From NCBI RefSeq assembly GCF_000425065.1, contig NZ_AULB01000022.1, positions 1-64,000 of the forward strand: a stretch of 64,000 nucleotides of DNA, read 5' to 3'. The notes beneath the pieces were generated by a model. It searched no databases. It was not told the origin of the DNA and saw only the letters and a program-made list of their open reading frames with translations. The position numbers and the translations under genes were made by a program. This DNA is from Actinomadura rifamycini DSM 43936 (lineage in GTDB: Bacteria; Actinomycetota; Actinomycetes; Streptosporangiales; Streptosporangiaceae). Positions within the stretch are counted from its first letter, which is position 1. Every line of letters starts with the position of its first letter. This document shows, piece by piece, positions 9,395-16,969 of the stretch.

Positions 9395-10021
9395 TCAGCG
9401 GCGCGCGTAGTCCAGGACGCGGGGGCCGAGCAGGCCCTCGGCGGCGTCCAGCAGATCGAGCATCGCGCCGGCCGTGGCGTCCACGTCATGGCCGGCTTCG
9501 GTGCGCCTGCCCAGCTCCATCAGCACCCGCGCGTGCAGCCAGCCGATCTGTCCCGCGACCAGCCCGGGGACCGGGTCGTCCGGGCCGGCGCCGGTCTCCC
9601 GGGCGAGCAGCGCGGCGAGGTCGGCCTCCATCCGGACGGCGATGTCGTCGAGCCGGGCGAGCAGGGTGGGGGCGGCGCGCATCATCGCGTGGAAGGCCGC
9701 GAAGCCGGGCGTGAGGCCGAGCACCGGGTCGCGCCGCCGCACCTCCTCGCGGAGCCGCCGCAGGACGGCCTCCGCGGCGGACTCGCCGGGCTCGCGCGCC
9801 GCGACGATCGCGGCGAGCCGGTTCCCCTGGTGGGGCGGCAGCACGAGGTCTTCCTTGGTCTCGAAGTAGTTGTAGACGGTGTTCACCGAGACGTCCGCGG
9901 CCGCCGCGACCTCGGCGATCGTCACCGCGTCGAACCCGCGCGCCGTGAACAGCCCCGCGGCCGCGTCCGCGATCCGCCGGCGCGTCTCCCGCTTCTTGCG
10001 CTCCCGCAGACCCTCCGCCAT
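9395..10021 (-). CDS. TetR family transcriptional regulator
   Basis: 208 residues. The N-terminal helix-turn-helix (about residues 12-60) is clear: RRRIADAAAGLFTARGFDAV, then VAAAADVSVNTVYNYFETKE. The C-terminal ligand domain is helical and not tied to a known ligand. It is divergent from the ABC exporter at 10093-11655 with a 71-bp gap holding a perfect 11-bp inverted repeat, so it most likely represses itself and the exporter and is released by the exported compound. No ribosome site precedes the ATG; TTAGAGT sits 6 nt upstream as a possible -10, suggesting a leaderless mRNA. Confidence 0.9.
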   Translation of the reverse strand: MAEGLRERKKRETRRRIADAAAGLFTARGFDAVTIAEVAAAADVSVNTVYNYFETKEDLVLPPHQGNRLAAIVAAREPGESAAEAVLRRLREEVRRRDPVLGLTPGFAAFHAMMRAAPTLLARLDDIAVRMEADLAALLARETGAGPDDPVPGLVAGQIGWLHARVLMELGRRTEAGHDVDATAGAMLDLLDAAEGLLGPRVLDYARR

Positions 10022-10038
10022 GCCGCCACTCTAACGCC

Positions 10039-10070
10039 CTCCAAACTTGGAGTCGATTGCAAGTTTGGAG
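10039..10070. promoter_or_regulatory. TetR operator candidate: inverted repeat between divergent genes
   Basis: CTCCAAACTTG (10039-10049) and its exact reverse complement CAAGTTTGGAG (10060-10070) are separated by 10 bp. The right arm overlaps a possible -35, TTGCAA (10057-10062), which is 18 bp from TTTTAT (10081-10086), just before the exporter ATG at 10093. Binding here would block both divergent promoters. Confidence 0.75.
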
Positions 10071-10092
10071 TCCGCTGTGATTTTATGCGGGC

Positions 10093-10878
10093 ATGCCCAC
10101 GCCAGCCATCGACGTCCGGGGCCTGACCCGGACCTTCGACCTCAAGACCGGCCCGGTCCACGCCGTGCGCGGCATCGACCTCGCGGCCGAGCGCGGCGAG
10201 ATCCTCGGCTTCCTCGGCCCGAACGGAGCCGGGAAGACCACGACGCTCCGCATGCTCACCACGCTGCTCCCGCCCACCGGCGGCGAGGCGACGATCGCCG
10301 GACGCGACCTGCGGCGGGACCCGGCGGGCGTGCGGCGCCGCATCGGCTACGTCGCGCAGGCGGGCGGCCTCGACCCGGCCTGCTCGGTGCGGGAGGAGCT
10401 GGTCACGCAGGGCCGCCTGCACCGGCTGCCGCGCCCGGAGGCCCGCGAGCGCGCGGCCGAACTCGCGTCCGACCTCGCCCTCGGCGACCTGCTGGAGCGG
10501 CCCACCGCCGCGCTGTCCGGCGGGCAGCGCCGCCGCCTGGAGATCGCGCTCGGCCTCGTCAACCGCCCGGAGGTGCTGTTCCTGGACGAGCCGACCACCG
10601 GCCTCGACCCCGGCGGCCGCGCGGAACTGTGGGAGCTGGTCCGCCGCATCCGCGCCGAGCACGGCACCACGATCGTCCTCACCACCCACTACCTCGACGA
10701 GGCCGACGCGCTCGCCGACCGGGTGGTCGTCGTCGACGCCGGGACGGTCGTCGCCGCGGGCTCCCCCGCCGACCTCAAGGCGCGGCACGCCGGCGACCCC
10801 GCCGCGAGCCTCCAGGACGCCTTCCTGGCCATCACCGGGCGCGCCCCGGCGGGCGAGAACGCCCCCATCGCCATCTAG
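10093..10878 (+). CDS. ABC-2 type exporter ATPase (DrrA-like)
   Basis: 261 residues. Walker A GPNGAGKTTTLRML, signature LSGGQRRRLEIALGL, Walker B EVLFLDEPTTGLDPGGR and the switch His in LTTHYLDEADALADR are all present, so it should be an active ATPase. The family drives drug or lipid export with an ABC-2 permease (daunorubicin DrrAB type), the gene for which follows after 27 nt. There is no ribosome site before ATG 10093 and the likely -10 is 6 nt upstream, so the mRNA may be leaderless. Control by the divergent TetR repressor is inferred from the shared operator. Confidence 0.93.
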   Translation: MPTPAIDVRGLTRTFDLKTGPVHAVRGIDLAAERGEILGFLGPNGAGKTTTLRMLTTLLPPTGGEATIAGRDLRRDPAGVRRRIGYVAQAGGLDPACSVREELVTQGRLHRLPRPEARERAAELASDLALGDLLERPTAALSGGQRRRLEIALGLVNRPEVLFLDEPTTGLDPGGRAELWELVRRIRAEHGTTIVLTTHYLDEADALADRVVVVDAGTVVAAGSPADLKARHAGDPAASLQDAFLAITGRAPAGENAPIAI

Positions 10879-10905
10879 ACGGACCACCGAACGGAAACCG
10901 GAACC

Positions 10906-11655
10906 ATGCGCCCCTTCCTCGCCGACACCGGCGTCGTCTTCGGCCGCTACCTGCGCGCCACGCTGCGCTCCAAGACGAACCTGTTCTTCGGCATGCTCCA
11001 GCCCCTGCTGTTCCTGGCCCTGTTCGGGCCGCTGCTCACCGGCCTCAGCCTCGGCGTGGGCGGCTCGTCCTGGCAGGCGCTCGTGCCGGGCGTGCTGGTG
11101 CAGCTCGCGCTGCTCGGCGGCTCCTTCGTGGGGCTCGGCGCGATCATCGAGAAGAGCACCGGGGTGCTCGACCGGATGCGCGCCACCCCCGTGAGCCCCG
11201 CCGCGCTGCTGCTCGGCCGGACGCTGCGCGACGTCGTCCAGCTCGTCGCGCAGTCGGCCCTCCTCGTGCTGCTGGGGCTGGCGTTCGGGCTGCGCGCCCC
11301 GGTCGCCGGGATCGTGCTCGGGCTGGTGTTCGTCGCCGTCCTGTCGGGCGCGCTGTCGGCCCTGTCGTACGGGCTGGCGATGCGGGTGCGGACGCCCTCG
11401 GAGTTCGCCGCCGTCACGAACACGGCCGTGCTGCCGCTGATGCTCGTGTCCGGGCTGCTGCTGCCCATGTCGCTGGCGCCCGCGTGGCTCGACGGGGTCT
11501 CGCACGCCGTCCCGTTCCGGTACACGGTCGACGCGGTGCGGCAGGCGTACCTCGGGAACTACGCGAACGGGACGGTCGCCGCCGGGGCCGCCGTCACGCT
11601 CGCGTTCGCCGTCCTCGCGTTCGCCGCCGGCGCCCGCCTGTTCCGCCGCGCCTGA
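10906..11655 (+). CDS. ABC-2 type exporter permease (DrrB-like)
   Basis: 249 residues with six hydrophobic segments. The start YLRATLRSKTNLFFGMLQPL and the centre with STGVLDRMRATPVSPAALLLGR are family hallmarks (ABC-2 signature region), and it ends with a final helix and a short basic tail FRRA. It is the membrane partner of the ATPase just upstream. The substrate is not evident; a hydrophobic drug or lipid is usual. A perfect 14-bp GC palindrome after the stop could end transcription from both sides. Confidence 0.9.
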   Translation: MRPFLADTGVVFGRYLRATLRSKTNLFFGMLQPLLFLALFGPLLTGLSLGVGGSSWQALVPGVLVQLALLGGSFVGLGAIIEKSTGVLDRMRATPVSPAALLLGRTLRDVVQLVAQSALLVLLGLAFGLRAPVAGIVLGLVFVAVLSGALSALSYGLAMRVRTPSEFAAVTNTAVLPLMLVSGLLLPMSLAPAWLDGVSHAVPFRYTVDAVRQAYLGNYANGTVAAGAAVTLAFAVLAFAAGARLFRRA

Positions 11656-11672
11656 GGCCGCCGGACGCCGCG

Positions 11673-11686
11673 CCCGGCGCGCCGGG
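11673..11686. terminator. GC palindrome between convergent genes
   Basis: CCCGGCGCGCCGGG at 11673-11686 sits between the convergent stops of the permease and the XRE regulator. It could fold as a small hairpin on either strand. There is no T tract. Confidence 0.35.
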
Positions 11687-12613
11687 TCACTCGTCGAGGA
11701 CGGCCCGCAGGACCTCCGGCGTCCGCACCGGCGGCTCGGCCTGGACGCCGAGGCGGTTCAGGACGTCCTGGTAGCGGGCGATCTCCGACGGGCGGTCCGG
11801 GTAGAGGGCGCCGGTGAGCTGCTCCAGGTAGACGACGTCGGGCAGTTCGGGCTCGGCGAACCGCAGCAGCGTCACCGGGCCGCCCTCGGCCGCGTGGCCG
11901 CCCGCGGAGAACGGCAGCACCTGCACGGTGACGTTCGGCCGCTTCGCCATCTCGATGAGGTGCCGGAGCTGGCCGCGCATCGTGCCGGGCCCGCCGACCG
12001 CGCGCCGCAGCGCCGCCTCGTCGATCACCGCCCACAGCTTGAGCGGGTCGGGCCGGGCGAACACGCGGCGGCGCTCCATCCGCAGCTCGACCAGCTTGTC
12101 GATCTCCTCCTGCGGCGACTCGGGATGCCGCGCCCGCAGCAGGGCGCGCGCGTACTTCTCGGTCTGCAGCAGTTCGGGGATCGCCTGCACCTCGTACTGG
12201 CGGATCAGCACCGCGCCCTGCTCCAGCCCCAGGTAGGGCTCGAACCAGCCGGGCACGACGTCCCCGTACCGCTGCCACCAGCCGGGCTGGTTGGCGTGCT
12301 CGGCGAGGGCCAGCAGCGGCTCCCGGACGCCCGGGTCGGCCACGCCGTAGAGGGTCAGCAGGTCGGCGACGTCGCGCTCCTTGAACCCGACGCGCCCCAG
12401 CTCCATCCGGCTGATCTTGGAGTGGGAGCCGCGGATCTCGTAGCCGGCCGCCTCGGTGGAGATGCCGGCGGCCTCGCGGTGCCTGCGGAGCTGCGCGCCG
12501 ACCAGCATCCGCAGCACGGTCGGGCCGGCGAGCTCCCGGCCGCGGACGGGCGGCCCGCCCCGGGCACCGCCGGGCGCGGACGGCGCGCCGGATGCGCGCG
12601 GTGGTTCTCCCAC
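11687..12613 (-). CDS. XRE family regulator with DUF5753 (WhiJ-like), no DUF397 partner
   Basis: 308 residues from GTG at 12613, chosen because GGGAGG lies 6 nt upstream; the open frame runs on to 12856 without support. The helix-turn-helix is at about 37-92 (LRRHREAAGISTEAAGYEIR, SHSKISRMELGR). The DUF5753 (Scr1-like) domain follows from about 110 (PGWWQRYGDVVPGWFEPYLG). Family members in streptomycetes include WhiJ-type developmental regulators that usually sit next to a small DUF397/BldB-like protein. None is adjacent here, unlike the paralogue at 32539-33405. About 30 N-terminal residues are low complexity. Confidence 0.85.
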   Translation of the reverse strand: MGEPPRASGAPSAPGGARGGPPVRGRELAGPTVLRMLVGAQLRRHREAAGISTEAAGYEIRGSHSKISRMELGRVGFKERDVADLLTLYGVADPGVREPLLALAEHANQPGWWQRYGDVVPGWFEPYLGLEQGAVLIRQYEVQAIPELLQTEKYARALLRARHPESPQEEIDKLVELRMERRRVFARPDPLKLWAVIDEAALRRAVGGPGTMRGQLRHLIEMAKRPNVTVQVLPFSAGGHAAEGGPVTLLRFAEPELPDVVYLEQLTGALYPDRPSEIARYQDVLNRLGVQAEPPVRTPEVLRAVLDE

Positions 12614-12804
12614 GGGGCGCCTCCCAGGACGCGCGGAACGTGCCGACGGAGAAAAGTTACCCGGCGCCCGTGGCTTTGCCCAATGTCCGGACGTGCCCGA
12701 GCGAGCGCTCGTCCTCGACCGATACCGGTGGCACGGGTACCTCGCGGCGCCGTGACCTGCCAGGATGCGAATCTGAAATTTTCTCGAAGAAAATCCGGCC
12801 CGGA

Positions 12805-12831
12805 TGTCGATCCGGCCGCCCCCGCTTCGAC
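12805..12831 (+). promoter_or_regulatory. Candidate ECF42-type promoter
   Basis: TGTCGA (12805-12810), 17 bp, then CGAC (12828-12831), 48 nt before the DGPF gene start. As I recall, ECF42 sigma factors recognise TGTCGA at -35 and CGA followed by T or C near -10. The match next to an ECF42 gene suggests autoregulation. I found it by eye and have not counted chance matches. Confidence 0.6.
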
Positions 12832-12879
12832 GCGCCAGTGAAGGCCCGGGAGGCACCCGGGCCGCACGGAGGAGACGAC

Positions 12880-13230
12880 ATGCGCTACCTGATGATGACG
12901 ACGGACAACGGCCCGGCCGAGCAGGCGCCGCCGGACGAGAAGATGATGGCCGAGATGGGCGCGTTCATCGAGGAGCTGACGAAGTCGGGCGCCCTGCTGG
13001 CCACCGGCGGCCTGGAGCCGGGCGGCACCCGCATCTCGGCGGCCGGCGGCAAGATCACCGTCACCGACGGCCCGTTCAGCGAGGCCAAGGAGACCGTCGT
13101 CGGGTTCGCGCTGATCGACGTCCGCACCCGCGAGGAGGCGATCGAGCTGGCCACCCGGTTCTGGAAGATCGCCGGGGACGGCCAGGGCGTGATCCAGCAG
13201 GTGTTCGGCCCCGAGGACATCCCGGGCTGA
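12880..13230 (+). CDS. YCII/DGPF-domain protein
   Basis: 116 residues from ATG at 12880, with GGAGGAG 5-6 nt upstream. It begins MRYLMMTTDNG and carries the diagnostic ITVTDGPFSEAKE, followed by the usual GFALIDVRTREEAIELATRF. DGPF proteins are small ferredoxin-like-fold proteins; their biochemical role is not settled, but they are the standard genomic partners and targets of ECF42 sigma factors, one of which is encoded 37 nt downstream. The candidate ECF42 promoter in front makes it the first gene of the operon. Confidence 0.92.
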   Translation: MRYLMMTTDNGPAEQAPPDEKMMAEMGAFIEELTKSGALLATGGLEPGGTRISAAGGKITVTDGPFSEAKETVVGFALIDVRTREEAIELATRFWKIAGDGQGVIQQVFGPEDIPG

Positions 13231-13267
13231 CTTGCGCGGGTGCGCCGCCGGTGCTCTCATCGGCGGC

Positions 13268-14605
13268 GTGACGCTTCCCGAGAGCGGACGCTCCCGCGTC
13301 CACGCCCGCATCGACGCGGTCTGGCGGCTCGAGTCCGCCCGGATCATCGGCGGGCTCGCCCGCATGGTCAACGACGTCGGCCTCGCCGAGGAACTCGCGC
13401 AGGACGCGCTCGTCGCCGCGCTCGAACAGTGGCCCGAGTCGGGCGTCCCGGACAACCCGGGCGCCTGGCTCATGGCCGTCGGCAAGCGCCGCGCGATCGA
13501 CCGCATCCGCCGCGACCGGAGCCTCGACGGCAAGCTGGCGGAGCTCGGGCACCGGCGGGAGGCGGAGGCGCACGACCCGCCGTCCGAGTTCGCGGCCGCC
13601 GAGGACCCCGAGCGCATCGAGGACGACGTCCTGCGGCTCATCTTCACCGCGTGCCACCCGGTGCTGTCCGCCCGGGCGCGCACCGCCCTCACCCTCCGCA
13701 TGCTCGGCGGCCTCTCCACCGACGAGATCGCGCGGGCGTTCCTCGTCGGCGAGGCGACCGTCGCGCAGCGGATCGTCCGGGCGAAACGGACGCTGTCCGA
13801 GGCCGGGGTCCCGTTCGAGGTGCCCGAGGGGCCCGACCGTGCGGCGCGGCTGGCGTCCGTCCTGGAGGTCCTGTACCTGATCTTCAACGAGGGGTACGCG
13901 GCCACCGCCGGGGACGACTGGGTCCGCACCGACCTCTGCCAGGAGGCGCTGCGGCTCGGCCGGATCCTCGCCGGGCTCGCGCCCCGCGAACCCGAGGTCC
14001 ACGGGCTCGTCGCGCTCATGGAGATCCAGGCGTCCCGCTCGCGCGCCCGCACCGGGCCGTCCGGCGAACCCGTCCCGCTGCTCGAGCAGAACCGCGGGCG
14101 GTGGGACCCGCTGCTCATCCGGCGCGGGTTCGCCGCGCTGCTGCGCGCGAAGGAACTCGGCGGGACGCCCGGCCCGTACGTCCTCCAGGCCGCCATCGCC
14201 GCCTGCCACGCCCGCGCCCGCACCGCCGCCGACACCGACTGGACGCAGATCGCCGCCCTGTACGAGGTCCTCGCGGGCACGGCGCCGTCCCCCGTCGTCG
14301 AACTCAACCGCGCCGTCGCCGTCGGGATGGCGCACGGCCCCGAGCGGGGCCTCGCCCTCCTCGACGCGGTCGCCGACGACCCCGCCCTGCGCGGCTACCA
14401 CCTGCTTCCCGGCGTCCGCGGCGACCTCCTCTCCCGGCTCGGCCGCACCGCCGACGCCCGCGCCGAGTTCGAGCGCGCCGCCGGGCTCACCCGCAACGAG
14501 CCCGAACGCCGCGCGCTCCTCGACCGGGCCGCCCGCCTCGCCGCCGCTGGTATGCATGAGGGTCGGGGCACGGCGACCGACCGTGCGGAAGAGGAGAGCC
14601 GATGA
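13268..14605 (+). CDS. ECF42 group RNA polymerase sigma factor with C-terminal TPR-like domain
   Basis: 445 residues from GTG at 13268; a TTG at 13232 is in frame but less likely. Sigma region 2 spans about 10-80 (RMVNDVGLAEELAQDALVAA, NPGAWLMAVGKRRAIDRIRR), region 4 about 125-180 (ALTLRMLGGLSTDEIARAFL, then EATVAQRIVRAKRTL). Behind it is the long C-terminal extension of the ECF42 group (DUF6596, with VLYLIFNEGYAATAGDDW, and TPR-like helices to the end), thought to control activity without a classical anti-sigma factor. The DGPF gene lies upstream, and the stop overlaps the start of the dehydratase gene (ATGA). Confidence 0.92.
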   Translation: MTLPESGRSRVHARIDAVWRLESARIIGGLARMVNDVGLAEELAQDALVAALEQWPESGVPDNPGAWLMAVGKRRAIDRIRRDRSLDGKLAELGHRREAEAHDPPSEFAAAEDPERIEDDVLRLIFTACHPVLSARARTALTLRMLGGLSTDEIARAFLVGEATVAQRIVRAKRTLSEAGVPFEVPEGPDRAARLASVLEVLYLIFNEGYAATAGDDWVRTDLCQEALRLGRILAGLAPREPEVHGLVALMEIQASRSRARTGPSGEPVPLLEQNRGRWDPLLIRRGFAALLRAKELGGTPGPYVLQAAIAACHARARTAADTDWTQIAALYEVLAGTAPSPVVELNRAVAVGMAHGPERGLALLDAVADDPALRGYHLLPGVRGDLLSRLGRTADARAEFERAAGLTRNEPERRALLDRAARLAAAGMHEGRGTATDRAEEESR

Positions 14606-15528
14606 TCGCCCGTCCGGACGTCGAGGCCGCCGCCGCGCGCGTCGCGGGGCACGTGCGCAGGACGCCGCTGCTGGAGATCGAGCCGCTCGTCCCCGCCGGA
14701 CGCATGTGGCTGAAGCTGGAGTACACCCAGCACACCGGTTCCTTCAAAGCCCGCGGCGCGTTCAACCGCATCCTGGCCGCCCGCGCCGACGGCCTGCTGC
14801 CGGACGCCGGCGTCGTCGCGGCGTCCGGCGGCAACGCCGGCCTCGCGTTCGCGTACGCGGCGGCCCGGGCCGGGGCGCCCGCCGAGGTGTTCGTCCCGGA
14901 GACCGCCCCGCAGGTGAAGGTCGACCGGCTGCGCGCGCTCGGCGCGGCCGTCGTCCGGTCCGGCACCCGCTACGCCCAGGCCGCCGAGGCCGCGCACAAG
15001 CGCGCCGCCGACACCGGCGCCCTGTTCTGCCACGCCTACGACCAGCCCGAGGTCTGCGCCGGGCAGGGCACCCTCGGCCTCGAACTGCTCGCCGAGGCCG
15101 ACGTCGACACCGTCCTGCTGGCCGTCGGCGGCGGCGGGCTCATGGCCGGCGTCGCCGCCGCCCTCGAAGGGCGCGCCCGCGTCGTCGGCGTCGAACCGGA
15201 GACCATCCCCACGCTGGAGCGCGCGATGGCCGCCGGGCGCCCCGTCGACGTCGACGTCTCCGGCGTCGCCGCCGACTCCCTCGGCGCCACCCGCCTCGGC
15301 GGCATCGCGCACGCCGTCGCGTCCCGCACCGGCGTCCGTCCCGTCCTGGTCGACGACGACGCGATCGTCGACGCCCGCCGCGCGGTCTGGGACGAGTACC
15401 GCATCGCCGTCGAGCACGGCACGGCCGCCGCCGTCGCCGCGCTCCGCACCGGCGCGTACCGTCCCGAACCGGACGAACGCGTCGTCGTCGTCCTGTGCGG
15501 CGCGAACACCGACCCGTCGACGCTCTAG
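14602..15528 (+). CDS. PLP-dependent threonine/serine dehydratase family protein
   Basis: 308 residues; the ATG overlaps the sigma stop. The lysine that binds pyridoxal phosphate is in TGSFKARGAFN, the phosphate-binding loop is ASGGNAGLAFAYA, and the glycine-rich loop is LLAVGGGGLMAGVAAAL: fold-type II serine/threonine dehydratase-like. There is no C-terminal ACT domain, so it resembles the short catabolic/racemase-like members rather than biosynthetic IlvA. Coupling to the ECF42 gene suggests shared expression, which is unusual for a metabolic enzyme. Its TAG shares the palindrome CTAG with the TAG of the convergent hydrolase gene, so the two coding regions overlap by 4 bp. Confidence 0.88.
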   Translation: MIARPDVEAAAARVAGHVRRTPLLEIEPLVPAGRMWLKLEYTQHTGSFKARGAFNRILAARADGLLPDAGVVAASGGNAGLAFAYAAARAGAPAEVFVPETAPQVKVDRLRALGAAVVRSGTRYAQAAEAAHKRAADTGALFCHAYDQPEVCAGQGTLGLELLAEADVDTVLLAVGGGGLMAGVAAALEGRARVVGVEPETIPTLERAMAAGRPVDVDVSGVAADSLGATRLGGIAHAVASRTGVRPVLVDDDAIVDARRAVWDEYRIAVEHGTAAAVAALRTGAYRPEPDERVVVVLCGANTDPSTL

Positions 15529-16778
15529 GACGCGGCCCGGAGCGCGACCGACTGCAGCGGCATCGGCCGCGCTCCGGACGACTTCACCGCCGGCGCGTCC
15601 CCGCACGCCGCCTTCAGCAGGAAGGACGACATCGCGTAGTCGATCGGGTGCGGCACGACCGCCCCGTTCTCGATCTTCTGGTACTTCGTGAGGTTCATCG
15701 CGAACGACACCTGCCGGCTCCCGTCGGCCGTCGACAGCGACTGCGTGCCCGCGCCCCACACGGCGCCGTCATGGCCCCAGAACGTCCCGCACGGCAGGTC
15801 CATCGAGTACAGGCCCAGGCCGTAGTTCACGATCAGGTTGCCGTTCTCGTCCGTCCACGGCCGGGTCCGCTTCATCTCCGCGAGCGCCGCCTCCCCGATC
15901 AGGTCGCCGGCCAGCAGCGAGCGGTAGAAGGCGTTCAGGTCGTCCATCGTGGACACCAGCGCGCCCGCCGTCCACGCCCAGCTCGCGTTGTAGACGCTGT
16001 AGTCGCGCGGCGGGTCGATGAACCCGAGCAGCGACTCGTACATCTTCGAGTGCGGCCCCTGGATCTTCGCCTTCTCCGGGAAGTACGTGTGCCGCAGCCC
16101 CGCCTTCCGGATGACGTTCCGCTCGATGTACCGCACCGCGTCCTCGCCGGTCGCCTTCTCCAGCAGCAGGCCCGCGATGACGTAGTTGGTGTTCGAGTAC
16201 GACACCCGCTCGCCCGGCTCGTTCGTCGCCGGGGCCTCCAGGCCCCACCGCACGAGCCGCTCCGGCGCGACCTCCCGGAACCGGTGCTCGTCGAGGCTCC
16301 GCCCCGACGGCTCCTGCAGCGACGGGAACGCCGCCGGGACGTAGTCGGCGATGCCGCTCGTGTGGTTGAGCAGCATCCGCACCGTCACCCGCTCGCCCCG
16401 CTCCCCCGGCACGAGGTCCGGCAGGTACCGGCCGACCGGCGCGTCGAGCCCGATGCGCCCCGCCTCGACCTGCTGCAGGATCGCCGTCGCCACGAACGTC
16501 TTCGTGATGCTCCCGACCCGCTGCCGCATGTGCGCCCGCACCGGCCGGCCCGTCCGCACGTCCGCGTCCCCGGCCTCGCCGCGCCACGCGTCGCGGCCGT
16601 CCCGCACCTGCGAGAAGATCCCGTACATCCCCGCCTCGTGGACGTCCCCGAGCGCCGCGTCCAGCCCGGCCCGGTCGAGCCCCCGGCCGTTCCCGGTCCC
16701 CGCCGCCGCGGGCGCCTGCAGCAGCCCCGCCGCCAGCACCGCCGCCGCACCCGCGCCCACCGCGCGCCGCACCGTCAT
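15525..16778 (-). CDS. Secreted serine hydrolase, class C beta-lactamase / D-Ala-D-Ala carboxypeptidase family
   Basis: 417 residues from ATG at 16778 (GGAAGGAG upstream). A signal peptide is visible (RR at 4-5, hydrophobic core, cleavage near APAAAG). The active-site motif SITK (in RVGSITKTF) and the YSN of the second motif (RVSYSNTNYVIAG) are present, and GHDG near residue 330 fits the third motif. It resembles Streptomyces R61-type D-alanyl-D-alanine carboxypeptidases and related esterases, acting outside the cell on peptidoglycan or on beta-lactam-like esters. It stands alone; the two neighbours run the other way or start far off. Exact substrate cannot be told. Confidence 0.88.
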   Translation of the reverse strand: MTVRRAVGAGAAAVLAAGLLQAPAAAGTGNGRGLDRAGLDAALGDVHEAGMYGIFSQVRDGRDAWRGEAGDADVRTGRPVRAHMRQRVGSITKTFVATAILQQVEAGRIGLDAPVGRYLPDLVPGERGERVTVRMLLNHTSGIADYVPAAFPSLQEPSGRSLDEHRFREVAPERLVRWGLEAPATNEPGERVSYSNTNYVIAGLLLEKATGEDAVRYIERNVIRKAGLRHTYFPEKAKIQGPHSKMYESLLGFIDPPRDYSVYNASWAWTAGALVSTMDDLNAFYRSLLAGDLIGEAALAEMKRTRPWTDENGNLIVNYGLGLYSMDLPCGTFWGHDGAVWGAGTQSLSTADGSRQVSFAMNLTKYQKIENGAVVPHPIDYAMSSFLLKAACGDAPAVKSSGARPMPLQSVALRAAS

Positions 16779-16969
16779 CTCGCTCCTTCCATCGGTGATC
16801 GTCGTCGCTGACGAGCATTTCGAAGGGGGCTTGCGGATGTCATCCGACGTGGGAACGAGATCGGCCTCCTGCTCGAGACCCAGCGCACCCCGTTCGAGCG
16901 GACGGCCCGCCCGGTGACAGACCGCCCGCCGACAAGGCGAACCGGCCGCGCCGCCGACCCGACGAGCCG

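Noticed and set aside
12614..12856. Extended N-terminus of the XRE regulator
   Set aside because: No conserved sequence, and a GTG with a good ribosome site at 12613 explains the start.
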